Of a stretch of DNA of 6,264 nt, positions 1-5,628 are shown piece by piece. The DNA lies in NCBI GenBank assembly GCA_003353825.1, contig PIVW01000354.1, positions 1-6,264 on the forward strand, given 5' to 3'. Both the position numbers and the translations under genes were made by a program. The stretch is from Chloroflexota bacterium. Its GTDB lineage: Bacteria > Chloroflexota > Anaerolineae > J102. Under the pieces are notes generated by a model. It saw only the letters and a list, made by a program, of their open reading frames with translations, searched no databases and was not told the origin of the DNA. Numbering within the stretch: position 1 is the stretch's first letter; every line of letters starts with the position of its first letter.

Positions 1-261
1 GTATACGTACTGAGGAAGGATGAGGGTGGACGTCACACTCCCTTCTTCAAGGGTTACAGGCCGCAATTCTATATCCAAACCATGGATGTGACAGGCTCGG
101 TGGAGTTGCCGGAAGGTGTTGAGATGGTGATGCCAGGCGACAACATATTCGTCGAGACCGAATTAATCGTGCCCGTGGCGATGGAAATTGGCGAACGGTT
201 TGCTATCCGTGAGGGTGGCCGTACCGTCGGCGCCGGCGTCATCACCAAAGTTATCGAATGA
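1..261 (+). CDS. tuf: Elongation factor Tu, C-terminal part (gene cut by window start)
   Basis: EF-Tu is the cytoplasmic GTPase that delivers aminoacyl-tRNA to the ribosomal A site. Only the last 86 codons are inside the window, open from base 1 in frame 1 to a TGA at 259-261. They match domain 3, the beta-barrel that contacts the tRNA T-stem and EF-Ts. Visible family signatures are GGRHTPFF near the start of the fragment, YRPQFYI, the block MPGDN, and the closing [18 protein letters not shown], where the family's kirromycin-contact region lies. The GTPase domain is outside the window, so its integrity cannot be judged. It is the first gene of a plus-strand cluster with rpmG 99 bases downstream. 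Identity is very secure; whether this is the only tuf copy in the genome is unknown. Confidence 0.97.
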   Translation, partial: VYVLRKDEGGRHTPFFKGYRPQFYIQTMDVTGSVELPEGVEMVMPGDNIFVETELIVPVAMEIGERFAIREGGRTVGAGVITKVIE

Positions 262-300
262 TTTCACCGTTTCGCCCTCAACCCTAATTGCAATGACCAG

Positions 301-326
301 GGGAGCAGGCACATCAGCCTGCTCCT
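301..326 (+). terminator. GC-rich hairpin between tuf and rpmG
   Basis: GGAGCAGGC (302-310) pairs perfectly with GCCTGCTCC (317-325) across a six-base loop, and G301-T326 can add a wobble pair. The sequence after the stem (TACTTTCCTAGTT) has only a short, broken T tract. It may therefore be a leaky terminator, a processing site or a 3'-end stabiliser for the tuf message rather than a full stop. It could help make tuf transcript more abundant than the downstream genes. Confidence 0.5.
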
Positions 327-360
327 ACTTTCCTAGTTAAGTTTCAAGAGAGTTTTTCCC

Positions 361-525
361 GTGGCAAAGAAAGGAAATCGTGTGCTCGTTACACTAGCTT
401 GCACAGAGTGCAAAGAGCGCAGCTATCTCACCAGCAAGAACAGACGCACAACGACCGGACGTTTGGAACTCAATAAATACTGCCCGCGTTGTCGTACGCA
501 TCGCTTGCACCGAGAGACCAAATAA
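361..525 (+). CDS. rpmG: 50S ribosomal protein L33 (zinc-ribbon form)
   Basis: L33 (bL33) is a small protein of the large ribosomal subunit near the E site. The product is 54 residues, normal for the family. It begins at GTG 361 with a weak purine-rich stretch (AAGAGAG, about 346-352) upstream, and MAKKGNRV is the expected N-terminus. Two CxxC pairs, C14-C17 and C41-C44, form a zinc ribbon, so this is the zinc-binding (C+) type and not the cysteine-free type that some bacteria switch to under zinc shortage. The family feature TSKNRR, followed by [10 protein letters not shown], is present. It lies between tuf and trnW, an arrangement common in many bacterial phyla. Stop TAA at 523-525. Confidence 0.95.
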   Translation: MAKKGNRVLVTLACTECKERSYLTSKNRRTTTGRLELNKYCPRCRTHRLHRETK

Positions 526-540
526 GGTATTCTATAATGT

Positions 541-557
541 CGGGACGATAAGTCCTG
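541..557 (+). other. Small hairpin just before tRNA-Trp
   Basis: CGGGAC (541-546) and GTCCTG (552-557) can pair, with one G-T wobble, around a five-base loop. It sits eight bases before the 5' end of the tRNA. It may be part of the precursor recognised during 5' processing of the tuf-rpmG-trnW transcript, but such a short stem could also be chance. Confidence 0.3.
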
Positions 558-565
558 ACACACGA

Positions 566-638
566 AGGCGAGTAGCTCAATTGGCAGAGCGGCGGTCTCC
601 AAAACCGCAGGTTGCGGGTTCAATTCCTGCCTCGCCTG
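566..638 (+). tRNA. trnW: tRNA-Trp (anticodon CCA)
   Basis: A full cloverleaf can be folded by hand. The acceptor stem is AGGCGAG (566-572) with CTCGCCT (631-637). The D stem is GCTC (575-578) with GAGC (587-590), around a loop containing the GG pair. The anticodon stem is GCGGT (592-596) with ACCGC (604-608), and the loop CTCCAAA puts CCA at 599-601. The T stem is GCGGG (614-618) with CCTGC (626-630), including one G-T pair, around TTCAATT. G638 is the discriminator base, as expected for tRNA-Trp. The following bases are CCT, so the 3' CCA appears not to be encoded and would be added after transcription. It lies between rpmG and secE and is probably processed from the shared transcript; trnW next to secE-nusG recurs in many bacteria. 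Confidence 0.97.
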
Positions 639-648
639 CCTCTCGTGT

Positions 649-679
649 AAGACACCGCTCCCTGAAAAGGCGGTGTCTT
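649..679 (+). terminator. Ten-base-pair hairpin between trnW and secE
   Basis: AAGACACCGC (649-658) pairs perfectly with GCGGTGTCTT (670-679) across an 11-base loop. No T run follows (GAACCG), so it is not a classic intrinsic terminator. Its place 11 bases after the tRNA suggests a 3' boundary or processing structure for the tRNA precursor, or a stabiliser for the 5' end of the secE-nusG message. Confidence 0.45.
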
Positions 680-781
680 GAACCGTAAAGGGGTATTCCA
701 CCCACACTGTGATGCTGTAACCATTTTTTCACCATGTTGTGAGTGACATCCCCCAGCACCCAAGCCAGGAGTGTACTATCC

Positions 782-1006
782 ATGGCCAAATCAAAGAGCG
801 AAGCCGCAACAAAAGCCGGCCCCAACCCCATCGTACGCTATTTGCGCGAAACCCGCGCCGAAGTTGCCAAAGTCACTTGGCCGACTCGAGAAGAATGGAT
901 TCGCCTAAGCGGAATTGTATTGGCTGTGACAGTGATCATGGCAGTTATCTTAGGCTTGGCCGATCTTGTTGGCTCACAGCTTATGAACCTGTTGTTCTAC
1001 AGCTAA
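782..1006 (+). CDS. secE: Preprotein translocase subunit SecE
   Basis: SecE is the essential small membrane subunit that clamps SecY in the SecYEG protein-export channel. The product is 74 residues, typical for the short single-span bacterial form. A lysine-rich N-terminus (MAKSKSEAATK) leads into the amphipathic surface helix. The family signature EVAKVTWPTREE falls at residues 27-38, and one hydrophobic membrane span covers about 42-64. I chose ATG 782 because AGGAG at 767-771 lies ten bases upstream and the protein then starts like the family. A longer in-frame GTG at 743 would add 13 residues without homology and without a good ribosome binding site. nusG follows after 90 bases, the widely conserved secE-nusG pair. 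Confidence 0.95.
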   Translation: MAKSKSEAATKAGPNPIVRYLRETRAEVAKVTWPTREEWIRLSGIVLAVTVIMAVILGLADLVGSQLMNLLFYS

Positions 1007-1096
1007 GGAATTTTCCAAGAACTTTCGGACGGAGCATAAGGCACCAAACAGTCGACCCGACCCCGTCATCTTGCCAACGTAAATCAGGATTAACCT

Positions 1097-1834
1097 GTGA
1101 CTGATACGATTAACGAATTTTCAGACGTCGAAGAGCCAGAAACAAAGGAATCTGCAGACGTAACCGAAGACTCTCCTGATGAGTTTGAGGTCACAACAGA
1201 AGAGAACACTTCAGATGAAGCCGCGTTGCAAGCAGACTCTCAACCACCTCCAGAAGAAACAACGGCTGATGAAGAGATAGCTGACGAGGAAGAGCCTCCT
1301 GAGGTTGATGATGGTCGCGCATGGTATGTCGTGCATTCCTATTCAGGCATGGAAACCAAGGTCAAGAAAAACTTGGAACATCGAATCGATTCGATGGGTA
1401 TGTCAGACAGGATTTTCAATGTCATCGTACCAACTGAGGAACAGATCGAACTAAAGGACGGCGAACGTCGTGTCGTCGAGCGACGCGTCTTCCCAGGTTA
1501 TATCCTGATTCAGATGGTTCTGTATGATGAAAGCTGGTATGTTGTACGTAACACGCCTGGTGTCACCGGTTTCGTTGGTATCGGCAACCGCCCGACCCCT
1601 CTTAGCCCTGATGAAGTAGACCGTATCATGAGTCGCATCGAGGCTGACGAACCCACTATCAAGGTTGATTTCAAAGTCGGTGAACGTGTCCGAGTCACCG
1701 AAGGTGCCTTTGCCGAATTCCATGGCGTTGTCGATGACATCGATCTCTATCGCGGCAAAGCCCGTGTTATGATATCTATCTTTGGCCGCGAAACACCGGT
1801 CGAAGTCGATTTTTTGCAATTAGAAAGGTCTTGA
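1097..1834 (+). CDS. nusG: Transcription termination/antitermination factor NusG with acidic N-terminal extension
   Basis: NusG binds the RNA polymerase clamp, suppresses or promotes pausing, and links polymerase to Rho or ribosomal protein S10. The product is 245 residues, longer than the roughly 180 of E. coli. Residues 1-72 are a low-complexity acidic tail with about 30 Asp/Glu, one Lys and no Arg. The NGN domain then starts at GRAWYVVHSYSGME (73-86) and includes RRVFPGYILIQM (129-140) and VVRNTPGVTGFVG (149-161). The KOW domain spans about 183-245, with VGERVRVTEGAFAEFHG. Start GTG 1097 is the first possible start after an in-frame TAA at 1091-1093; the ribosome binding site is weak (AGGA, 1086-1089). 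I see no better internal start before the NGN domain. rplK follows after 36 bases. Acidic N-terminal extensions are known in actinobacterial NusG. Confidence 0.95.
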   Translation: MTDTINEFSDVEEPETKESADVTEDSPDEFEVTTEENTSDEAALQADSQPPPEETTADEEIADEEEPPEVDDGRAWYVVHSYSGMETKVKKNLEHRIDSMGMSDRIFNVIVPTEEQIELKDGERRVVERRVFPGYILIQMVLYDESWYVVRNTPGVTGFVGIGNRPTPLSPDEVDRIMSRIEADEPTIKVDFKVGERVRVTEGAFAEFHGVVDDIDLYRGKARVMISIFGRETPVEVDFLQLERS

Positions 1835-1870
1835 CAAAGGGCCTGAATTTTAAGTTTTAGCGGAGCAATT

Positions 1871-2299
1871 ATGGCAAAGAAAATCAAAGCAATCATCACC
1901 CTGCAGCTTCCTGCCGGCAAAGCCACACCTGCGCCTCCAGTTGGCCCTGCTCTGGGCCAGCACGGTATCAACATTGTGGGATTCTGCAAAGAGTACAACG
2001 CTCGTACCTCAACCCAGACGGGGAACATCATCCCCGCCGAGATAACCGTCTTCTCTGATGGTTCGTTTACATTTATTATCAAAACCCCCCCTGCCTCAGA
2101 CCTTTTAAAGAAAGCGGCAGGTGTTCAGAGTGGTTCAGACAACTCTCTGGCGACAAAGGTTGGCAGCGTCAAACAGTCTCAGGTACGAGAAATCGCCGAG
2201 ACAAAAATGAAGGATCTCAATGCCGTCGATATCGAAGGCGCGATGCGTCAGATCGAAGGTAGTGCCCGTAGTATGGGACTCGAGGTCGTCGAAGGTTAG
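1871..2299 (+). CDS. rplK: 50S ribosomal protein L11
   Basis: L11 (uL11) sits at the base of the L7/L12 stalk, binds the GTPase-associated region of 23S rRNA, and is where thiostrepton acts and RelA senses stalled ribosomes. The product is 142 residues, the normal length. The N-terminal domain carries the conserved proline-rich loop and following helix ([20 protein letters not shown], about residues 21-40). The C-terminal rRNA-binding domain ends with the recognisable [10 protein letters not shown]. Start ATG 1871 has CGGAG at 1861-1865 five bases upstream and the usual MAKKIKA beginning. The gap after nusG is only 36 bases with no terminator. rplA follows after 83 bases. In many bacteria the L11 leader is the target of L1 feedback; I could not recognise a convincing L1 site in the short gap here. 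Confidence 0.97.
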   Translation: MAKKIKAIITLQLPAGKATPAPPVGPALGQHGINIVGFCKEYNARTSTQTGNIIPAEITVFSDGSFTFIIKTPPASDLLKKAAGVQSGSDNSLATKVGSVKQSQVREIAETKMKDLNAVDIEGAMRQIEGSARSMGLEVVEG

Positions 2300-2382
2300 T
2301 CTCAGTCGCGCCGTCATTGGTGCGTCTTTCATATTCGTGGCAGGGCGTATCGAACCCGTTATGACCACAGGAGTTTTTTATT

Positions 2383-3099
2383 ATGCCAAAACACGGTAAG
2401 AATTTTAACGTTGTATCAGCTCAGATAGACAAGACCCGTTATTATGAGCCTCGGGAGGCCATTGAGTTTTTCAAAGCCAACCCCACCGCCCGTTTTGACG
2501 AGACCCTCGAACTGCACCTACGTATGGGCATTGACCCCCGCCATGCCGATCAAATGGTACGTGGCGTGGTAGTTATGCCTCGTGGCACAGGCAAAGAAAT
2601 ACGCATTTTGGTTTTTGCAGATGGCGAAGCTGCCACGATGGCCGAAGAAGCCGGCGCCGATTACGTTGGCCTTGACGATATGGTTGCCAAGGTCCAGGGT
2701 GGATGGGTCGATTTTGAGATGGCTGTTGCCATTCCCCAAGCCATGGGCAAGGTCGGACGCCTTGGACGTGTTTTGGGCCCTCGTGGCATGATGCCCAGTC
2801 CCAAAGCTGGTACGATCGTGCAACCGGCAGAACTAGGTCGTGTCATTGAAGAGGCGCGTAAAGGTCGTGTGGAATACCGTGTTGATAAGACATCCAATAT
2901 CCATATTTCATTTGGCAAACGCAGTTTCGAGGTAGATGCGCTTGTCGAAAACCTGGCTGCAGTGGTCGATTCGATTTTTCGCAATCGTCCTTCATCGAGC
3001 AAAGGTTCGTTTATCCGCAAAGCCTTTCTTACGATGACAATGGGGCCCTCTGCCCGTATCGATGTCAGTGAATTATCTGCCCTGCGAGCACTTCTATAA
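2383..3099 (+). CDS. rplA: 50S ribosomal protein L1
   Basis: L1 (uL1) forms the mobile L1 stalk that escorts deacylated tRNA out of the E site, and in many bacteria represses translation of its own rplK-rplA message. The product is 238 residues, normal for the family. Residues from both RNA-contact regions are visible: FDETLELHLRMGIDPR in the N-terminal part of domain I, and TMTMGPSARID near the C-terminus. The L1 signature GRLGRVLGPRGMMPSPKAGT lies in the middle domain. Start ATG 2383 is supported by AGGAG at 2369-2373 with nine bases of spacing. The 83-base gap from rplK holds no clear terminator, so the two genes are likely cotranscribed. Confidence 0.97.
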   Translation: MPKHGKNFNVVSAQIDKTRYYEPREAIEFFKANPTARFDETLELHLRMGIDPRHADQMVRGVVVMPRGTGKEIRILVFADGEAATMAEEAGADYVGLDDMVAKVQGGWVDFEMAVAIPQAMGKVGRLGRVLGPRGMMPSPKAGTIVQPAELGRVIEEARKGRVEYRVDKTSNIHISFGKRSFEVDALVENLAAVVDSIFRNRPSSSKGSFIRKAFLTMTMGPSARIDVSELSALRALL

Positions 3100-3119
3100 G
3101 TAAGTGCACCCACAAGCTC

Positions 3120-3137
3120 TGAGTGCATTTGCACTCA
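3120..3137 (+). other. Short perfect hairpin after rplA
   Basis: TGAGTGC (3120-3126) pairs with GCACTCA (3131-3137) around the loop ATTT, followed by CTTTC. It lies 20 bases after the rplA stop and about 25 bases before the conserved part of the L10 leader. A second copy of AGTGCA (3103-3108) just upstream could compete for the right arm, so two folds are possible. It may be an rplKA 3'-end structure or a pause site leading into the leader; the T tract is too weak to call it a terminator with confidence. Confidence 0.4.
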
Positions 3138-3157
3138 CTTTCAAATAGAATATTGTC

Positions 3158-3300
3158 AGCGTCGAAGACAGCAGGTGTCTGCTTTAAGAGCTAAAGCAAA
3201 CTTAATTCCCTGCCGAGGCAAGGCTGATTTACCTGAACGACCCGTGTCGTTTCTTGGATAATCTTAAAACCTTCGCGTCGGCTGTCGCGAAGGTTTTTTT
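3158..3300 (+). promoter_or_regulatory. Ribosomal protein L10 leader (rplJL autoregulatory RNA)
   Basis: The gap between rplA and rplJ carries sequence resembling the L10 leader family. AAGACAGCAGGTG (about 3165-3177) and TTAATTCCCTGCCGAGG (about 3202-3217) flank a perfect hairpin, TGCTTTA (3180-3186) with TAAAGCA (3192-3198). GCAGG (3171-3175) pairs with CCTGC (3209-3213) to close the arm. In known examples excess L10-L12 complex binds such an element and lowers rplJ-rplL expression; in Gram-positive bacteria this is thought to act by transcription attenuation. Here the element is followed by a strong terminator at 3266-3300, which fits attenuation. A further hairpin, AACGAC (3236-3241) with GTCGTT (3246-3251), lies between them. 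Recognition is from memory of the conserved sequence, not from a covariance search. Confidence 0.8.
3266..3300 (+). terminator. Intrinsic terminator / attenuator before rplJ
   Basis: AAAACCTTCGCG (3266-3277) pairs perfectly with CGCGAAGGTTTT (3286-3297) around an eight-base loop, and a run of seven Ts covers 3294-3300. This is the best intrinsic terminator in the window. It stands 58 bases upstream of rplJ in the same transcript, so it must be bypassed for rplJL to be expressed from the upstream promoter. With the L10 leader just before it, it is best read as a conditional attenuator. Confidence 0.88.
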
Positions 3301-3357
3301 GTCGTTAAAAAACGATGCTGCAATCAATATATAATCCTAATAAAGGAGGTATAACAC

Positions 3358-3915
3358 TTGCCAATCACAAGAAGTCAGAAAAGCGCATTGATCGATTCTT
3401 ACAAGGAAAGGATCGAGAATAGCCAGGCAATTGTCGTAACTCAGTACACCGGGCTTACAGTCGGCCAGATGGAAAAGTTGCGCCATACGTTGCGCCGAAA
3501 TGACGCCAGGTACATTATCGCCAAAAAGACATTAATGCGGCGAGCCTTATCTGAAACGAACCGTCCGATTCCAGAAGATGCGATGGACGGACCAGTCGGA
3601 TTCGTGTTTCTTGGCGACGATCTCTCTACTGGCGCGAAAGTGCTAAAGGATTTCGCCAAAGAAGTTAATGAAGGTTTTACGGTACAAGGCGGCGTACTAG
3701 GCGACTCGATTCTGGATGCTACCGGTGCGGCCGCACTCGCCGATCTCCCCTCTCGCGATGTACAGCTTGCGCAATTAGTCGGTGCCATTGCCGGCCCGAT
3801 GACCTCGATTGTCAGCCTGATCTCAGGGCCACAGCGCGATCTTGTTGGTCTTTTGCAGGCACGCATCGATAAAGAAGGCGGCGAAATTGAAGAAGCGGCT
3901 GAAGTAGCTGCTTGA
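3358..3915 (+). CDS. rplJ: 50S ribosomal protein L10
   Basis: L10 (uL10) anchors the L7/L12 dimers to the ribosome; its N-terminal domain binds 23S rRNA next to L11 and its C-terminal helix carries the dimers. The product is 185 residues, somewhat longer than the 165 of E. coli. N-terminal signatures are MPITRSQKSALIDSYKERI, VVTQYTGLTVGQMEKLR and the basic ARYIIAKKTLMRRAL. The C-terminus is a long alanine-rich helix ending in an acidic tail. The start is a TTG at 3358 with a near-ideal AGGAGG at 3344-3349, eight bases away. A weak start codon behind a strong ribosome binding site may itself set output. rplL follows after 96 bases. Confidence 0.96.
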   Translation: MPITRSQKSALIDSYKERIENSQAIVVTQYTGLTVGQMEKLRHTLRRNDARYIIAKKTLMRRALSETNRPIPEDAMDGPVGFVFLGDDLSTGAKVLKDFAKEVNEGFTVQGGVLGDSILDATGAAALADLPSRDVQLAQLVGAIAGPMTSIVSLISGPQRDLVGLLQARIDKEGGEIEEAAEVAA

Positions 3916-4011
3916 CACCTATGTACGGGCCCCTGACAAACCAATGGTCCCGACACCCATCACTCATTTCAAGAAATCTAATTTAACCTGACATAAAGGA
4001 GTATCTATACC

Positions 4012-4392
4012 ATGGCAGATCTCGAAAAGATCTATGAAGACCTTAGCGCCCTGACCCTGCTTGAAGCAGCAGAATTGAAAAAACTACTGGAAGACCGTTG
4101 GGGCGTGAGCGCTGCTGCGCCCATAGCAATGGCGGGCATGATTCCCGGCGCCGGCGCTGCTGAAGAAGAGGTTGAAGAGCAGACCGAATTCGATGTCGTC
4201 TTGACAGATCACGGCGCCAAGAAGATCCAGGTGATCAAGGCCGTTCGCGCCCTCACCAATTTGGGTCTCAAAGAAGCCAAAGCAGTCGTCGAAGACGCCC
4301 CCTCCGCAATTCTTGAGGCTGTGAGTAAAGAAGTTGCCGAAGAGTCAAAAGAGAAGCTCGAAGCCGAAGGCGCTACTGTCGAAATCAAGTAG
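4012..4392 (+). CDS. rplL: 50S ribosomal protein L7/L12
   Basis: L7/L12 (bL12) dimers form the flexible stalk that recruits and activates translational GTPases such as EF-Tu and EF-G. The product is 126 residues, normal. The N-terminal dimerisation helices ([27 protein letters not shown]) bind the L10 tail. A hinge rich in Ala, Gly and acidic residues covers about 33-57. The C-terminal domain runs from TEFDVVL to the end and contains [20 protein letters not shown], the surface that touches GTPases. Start ATG 4012 has AAGGAG at 3996-4001. In the gap after rplJ a modest bulged stem, CGGGCC (3926-3931) with GGTCCCG (3946-3952), could separate rplL from rplJ translation. rpoB, the usual next gene, is absent. 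Confidence 0.97.
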   Translation: MADLEKIYEDLSALTLLEAAELKKLLEDRWGVSAAAPIAMAGMIPGAGAAEEEVEEQTEFDVVLTDHGAKKIQVIKAVRALTNLGLKEAKAVVEDAPSAILEAVSKEVAEESKEKLEAEGATVEIK

Positions 4393-4426
4393 TACCGACC
4401 TATAAAGTCGATTTTTCTTCCACAAA

Positions 4427-4471
4427 ACAAAGTCCCACCTTTGAGTGATGAATTCAAAGATGGGATTTTGT
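4427..4471 (+). terminator. Long, probably bidirectional terminator after rplL
   Basis: Bases 4427-4444 pair with 4454-4471 over 18 positions, with one C-A mismatch (4438/4460) and one G-T pair, around a nine-base loop. The plus-strand side is followed by GATTTTG and the minus-strand side runs out into TTTTG, so it can serve transcripts from both directions. It lies 35 bases after the rplL stop and 72 bases past the end of the minus-strand methyltransferase gene, where two transcripts converge. Confidence 0.75.
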
Positions 4472-4542
4472 GATTTTGAAACCGCGATTAACCCGCAGGG
4501 TATAGGTGGCAGGTGCCTGCGAAAGAACTTTATGCAACGAGA

Positions 4543-5526
4543 TTAGGAACGCGGGCGAGCGCGACGAATGCGTGGCCGCTGTCTTGGGGATGGAGCTCCC
4601 TCCGCAGGAGGGGCGATGGCTATTTCGGGTTGGTACTCGGGGATGGGACGACTGCTCAATGCCTCTTTCATAGCCCGGATGTGAGTTGGCGTCGTTCCAC
4701 AGCATCCACCTATGATGTTGACACCCATCGATGCCATGTCCAAGGCGTAATCTGCCATAATTTCAGGGGTTCCATCGTAAACAACTTCCCCACCTTGGTA
4801 ATGTGGCAGGCCAGCATTGCTCTGGGCCATAAGATAAACACCGCTGGATCGGGCTGGAACCATCTCGCCAACCACCCGCTTGATTTCATCTGGGCCATTG
4901 CCGCAATTTGCACCTACGATGCTAACACCCCAGTCAGAAAGTCTTTGCACAGCCACGGCAGGCTTGACGCCCATCATCGTGTGGAAATTGGTATCAAATG
5001 TCAGAGTTGCGGCAATCGGGTGATCGCCAGCCTGACGACAAGCCCGTACCGCAGCCTCAACCTCGTTGAGATCGCTCATAGTCTCGATGATAAAGAGATC
5101 AACTCCACCTTCAGACAGGGCGATGGTCTGTTCGGCAAAGGCTGCTTGGGCGTCCTCAGCAGTAAGGGTTCCCATCGGTTCGAACAGCTCTCCGGTCGGG
5201 CCTATTGACCCCGCTACCAGCACATCGTCGCCGGCGACTTCACGCGCCAGGGACGCGCCTGCCCGGTTGAGTTCTGCCATCTTATCTTGCAAATTATGCA
5301 GTTTCAGGCGATAGCTCGTACCCCCAAAAGTATTTGTCGAGATGATTTGAGAACCGGCATCAACATATTCCTGATAGATATTGCGGATCACATCTGGATG
5401 CTCGACATTCCATAGTTCGGGTGCGGCGCCGCCGCTAAGACCAGCCACCTGTAGCATGGTCCCCATGGCGCCGTCGCCGATGAGAAATGGGCTGGATTCG
5501 AGAAGTCTGTAGATATCTTGTGTCAC
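4543..5526 (-). CDS. Homocysteine S-methyltransferase family protein (BHMT/MetH N-terminal-like)
   Basis: Enzymes of this zinc-dependent TIM-barrel family transfer a methyl group to homocysteine to make methionine; the donor may be S-methylmethionine, betaine or, in MetH, methylcobalamin. The product is 327 residues. Family motifs are GDGAMGTML (17-25), STNTFGG (63-69), GSIGPTGE (106-113), ETMSDLNE (149-156), GANCGNGP (205-212), NAGLP (237-241) and GGCCGTTP (273-280). Zinc ligands are expected at C208, C275 and C276. No cobalamin or folate domain is attached, so it is a single-domain enzyme whose methyl donor cannot be told from sequence. The last 30 or so residues form a Pro/Arg-rich tail (RQRPRIRRARPRS) outside the barrel. 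Start is GTG at 5526-5524 with AGGAG at 5542-5538, eleven bases upstream. It converges with rplL. Confidence 0.9.
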   Translation of the reverse strand: MTQDIYRLLESSPFLIGDGAMGTMLQVAGLSGGAAPELWNVEHPDVIRNIYQEYVDAGSQIISTNTFGGTSYRLKLHNLQDKMAELNRAGASLAREVAGDDVLVAGSIGPTGELFEPMGTLTAEDAQAAFAEQTIALSEGGVDLFIIETMSDLNEVEAAVRACRQAGDHPIAATLTFDTNFHTMMGVKPAVAVQRLSDWGVSIVGANCGNGPDEIKRVVGEMVPARSSGVYLMAQSNAGLPHYQGGEVVYDGTPEIMADYALDMASMGVNIIGGCCGTTPTHIRAMKEALSSRPIPEYQPEIAIAPPAEGAPSPRQRPRIRRARPRS

Positions 5527-5562
5527 GATCAGTCGTTCTCCTGTGAGTGATAGCTGCCAAAC

Positions 5563-5602
5563 ATTCTAGGTGATTTCTGCAAGAAATGAAAGCCGGTTGA
5601 GC
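5563..5602 (-). promoter_or_regulatory. Possible promoter and operator region of the methyltransferase gene
   Basis: Reading the minus strand, TAGAAT at 5568-5563 is a good -10 match 37 bases before the GTG start, but no convincing -35 lies at the right distance. A perfect inverted repeat, ATTTCT-GCA-AGAAAT (plus strand 5573-5587), sits just upstream of that -10 and could be a regulator binding site. No SAM-type riboswitch is seen; the 102-base gap is too short for most. This is a weak, pattern-only call. Confidence 0.3.
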
Positions 5603-5610
5603 GGCGCAAC

Positions 5611-5628
5611 GAACCGTGCCAGCGGTTC
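5611..5628 (-). other. Inverted repeat right after the kinase stop
   Basis: GAACCG (5611-5616) and CGGTTC (5623-5628) pair perfectly around a six-base loop. On the minus strand this stem begins immediately after the kinase stop codon, but GTTGCG follows rather than a T run. It may be a weak 3'-end structure or a remnant of one. Confidence 0.3.

Noticed and set aside
505..538. TTGCAC and TATAAT before tRNA-Trp as a promoter
   Set aside because: The boxes are 22 bases apart, too far for a normal sigma-70 promoter, and the -35 lies inside rpmG. An extended -10 is absent. It remains possible only as a weak promoter.
739..1104. A 121-codon plus-strand open frame overlapping secE
   Set aside because: It is in another frame over secE, whose SecE signature and ribosome binding site are clear; the overlapping translation is low in hydrophobic structure and unrelated to any family I know.
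1831..1859. TTGACA overlapping the nusG stop as a promoter for rplK
   Set aside because: The -35 match is perfect, but no sequence at the correct distance resembles a -10 box, and the hexamer arises from the last nusG codons.
3330..3335. Perfect TATAAT before rplJ as a promoter
   Set aside because: No usable -35 lies 16-19 bases upstream (only A-rich sequence), and transcription would begin at about the ribosome binding site, removing the leader.
4513..5208. A 231-codon plus-strand open frame
   Set aside because: It lies antisense to the homocysteine methyltransferase gene, resembles no family, has no good ribosome binding site, and is a shadow of that gene's codon pattern.
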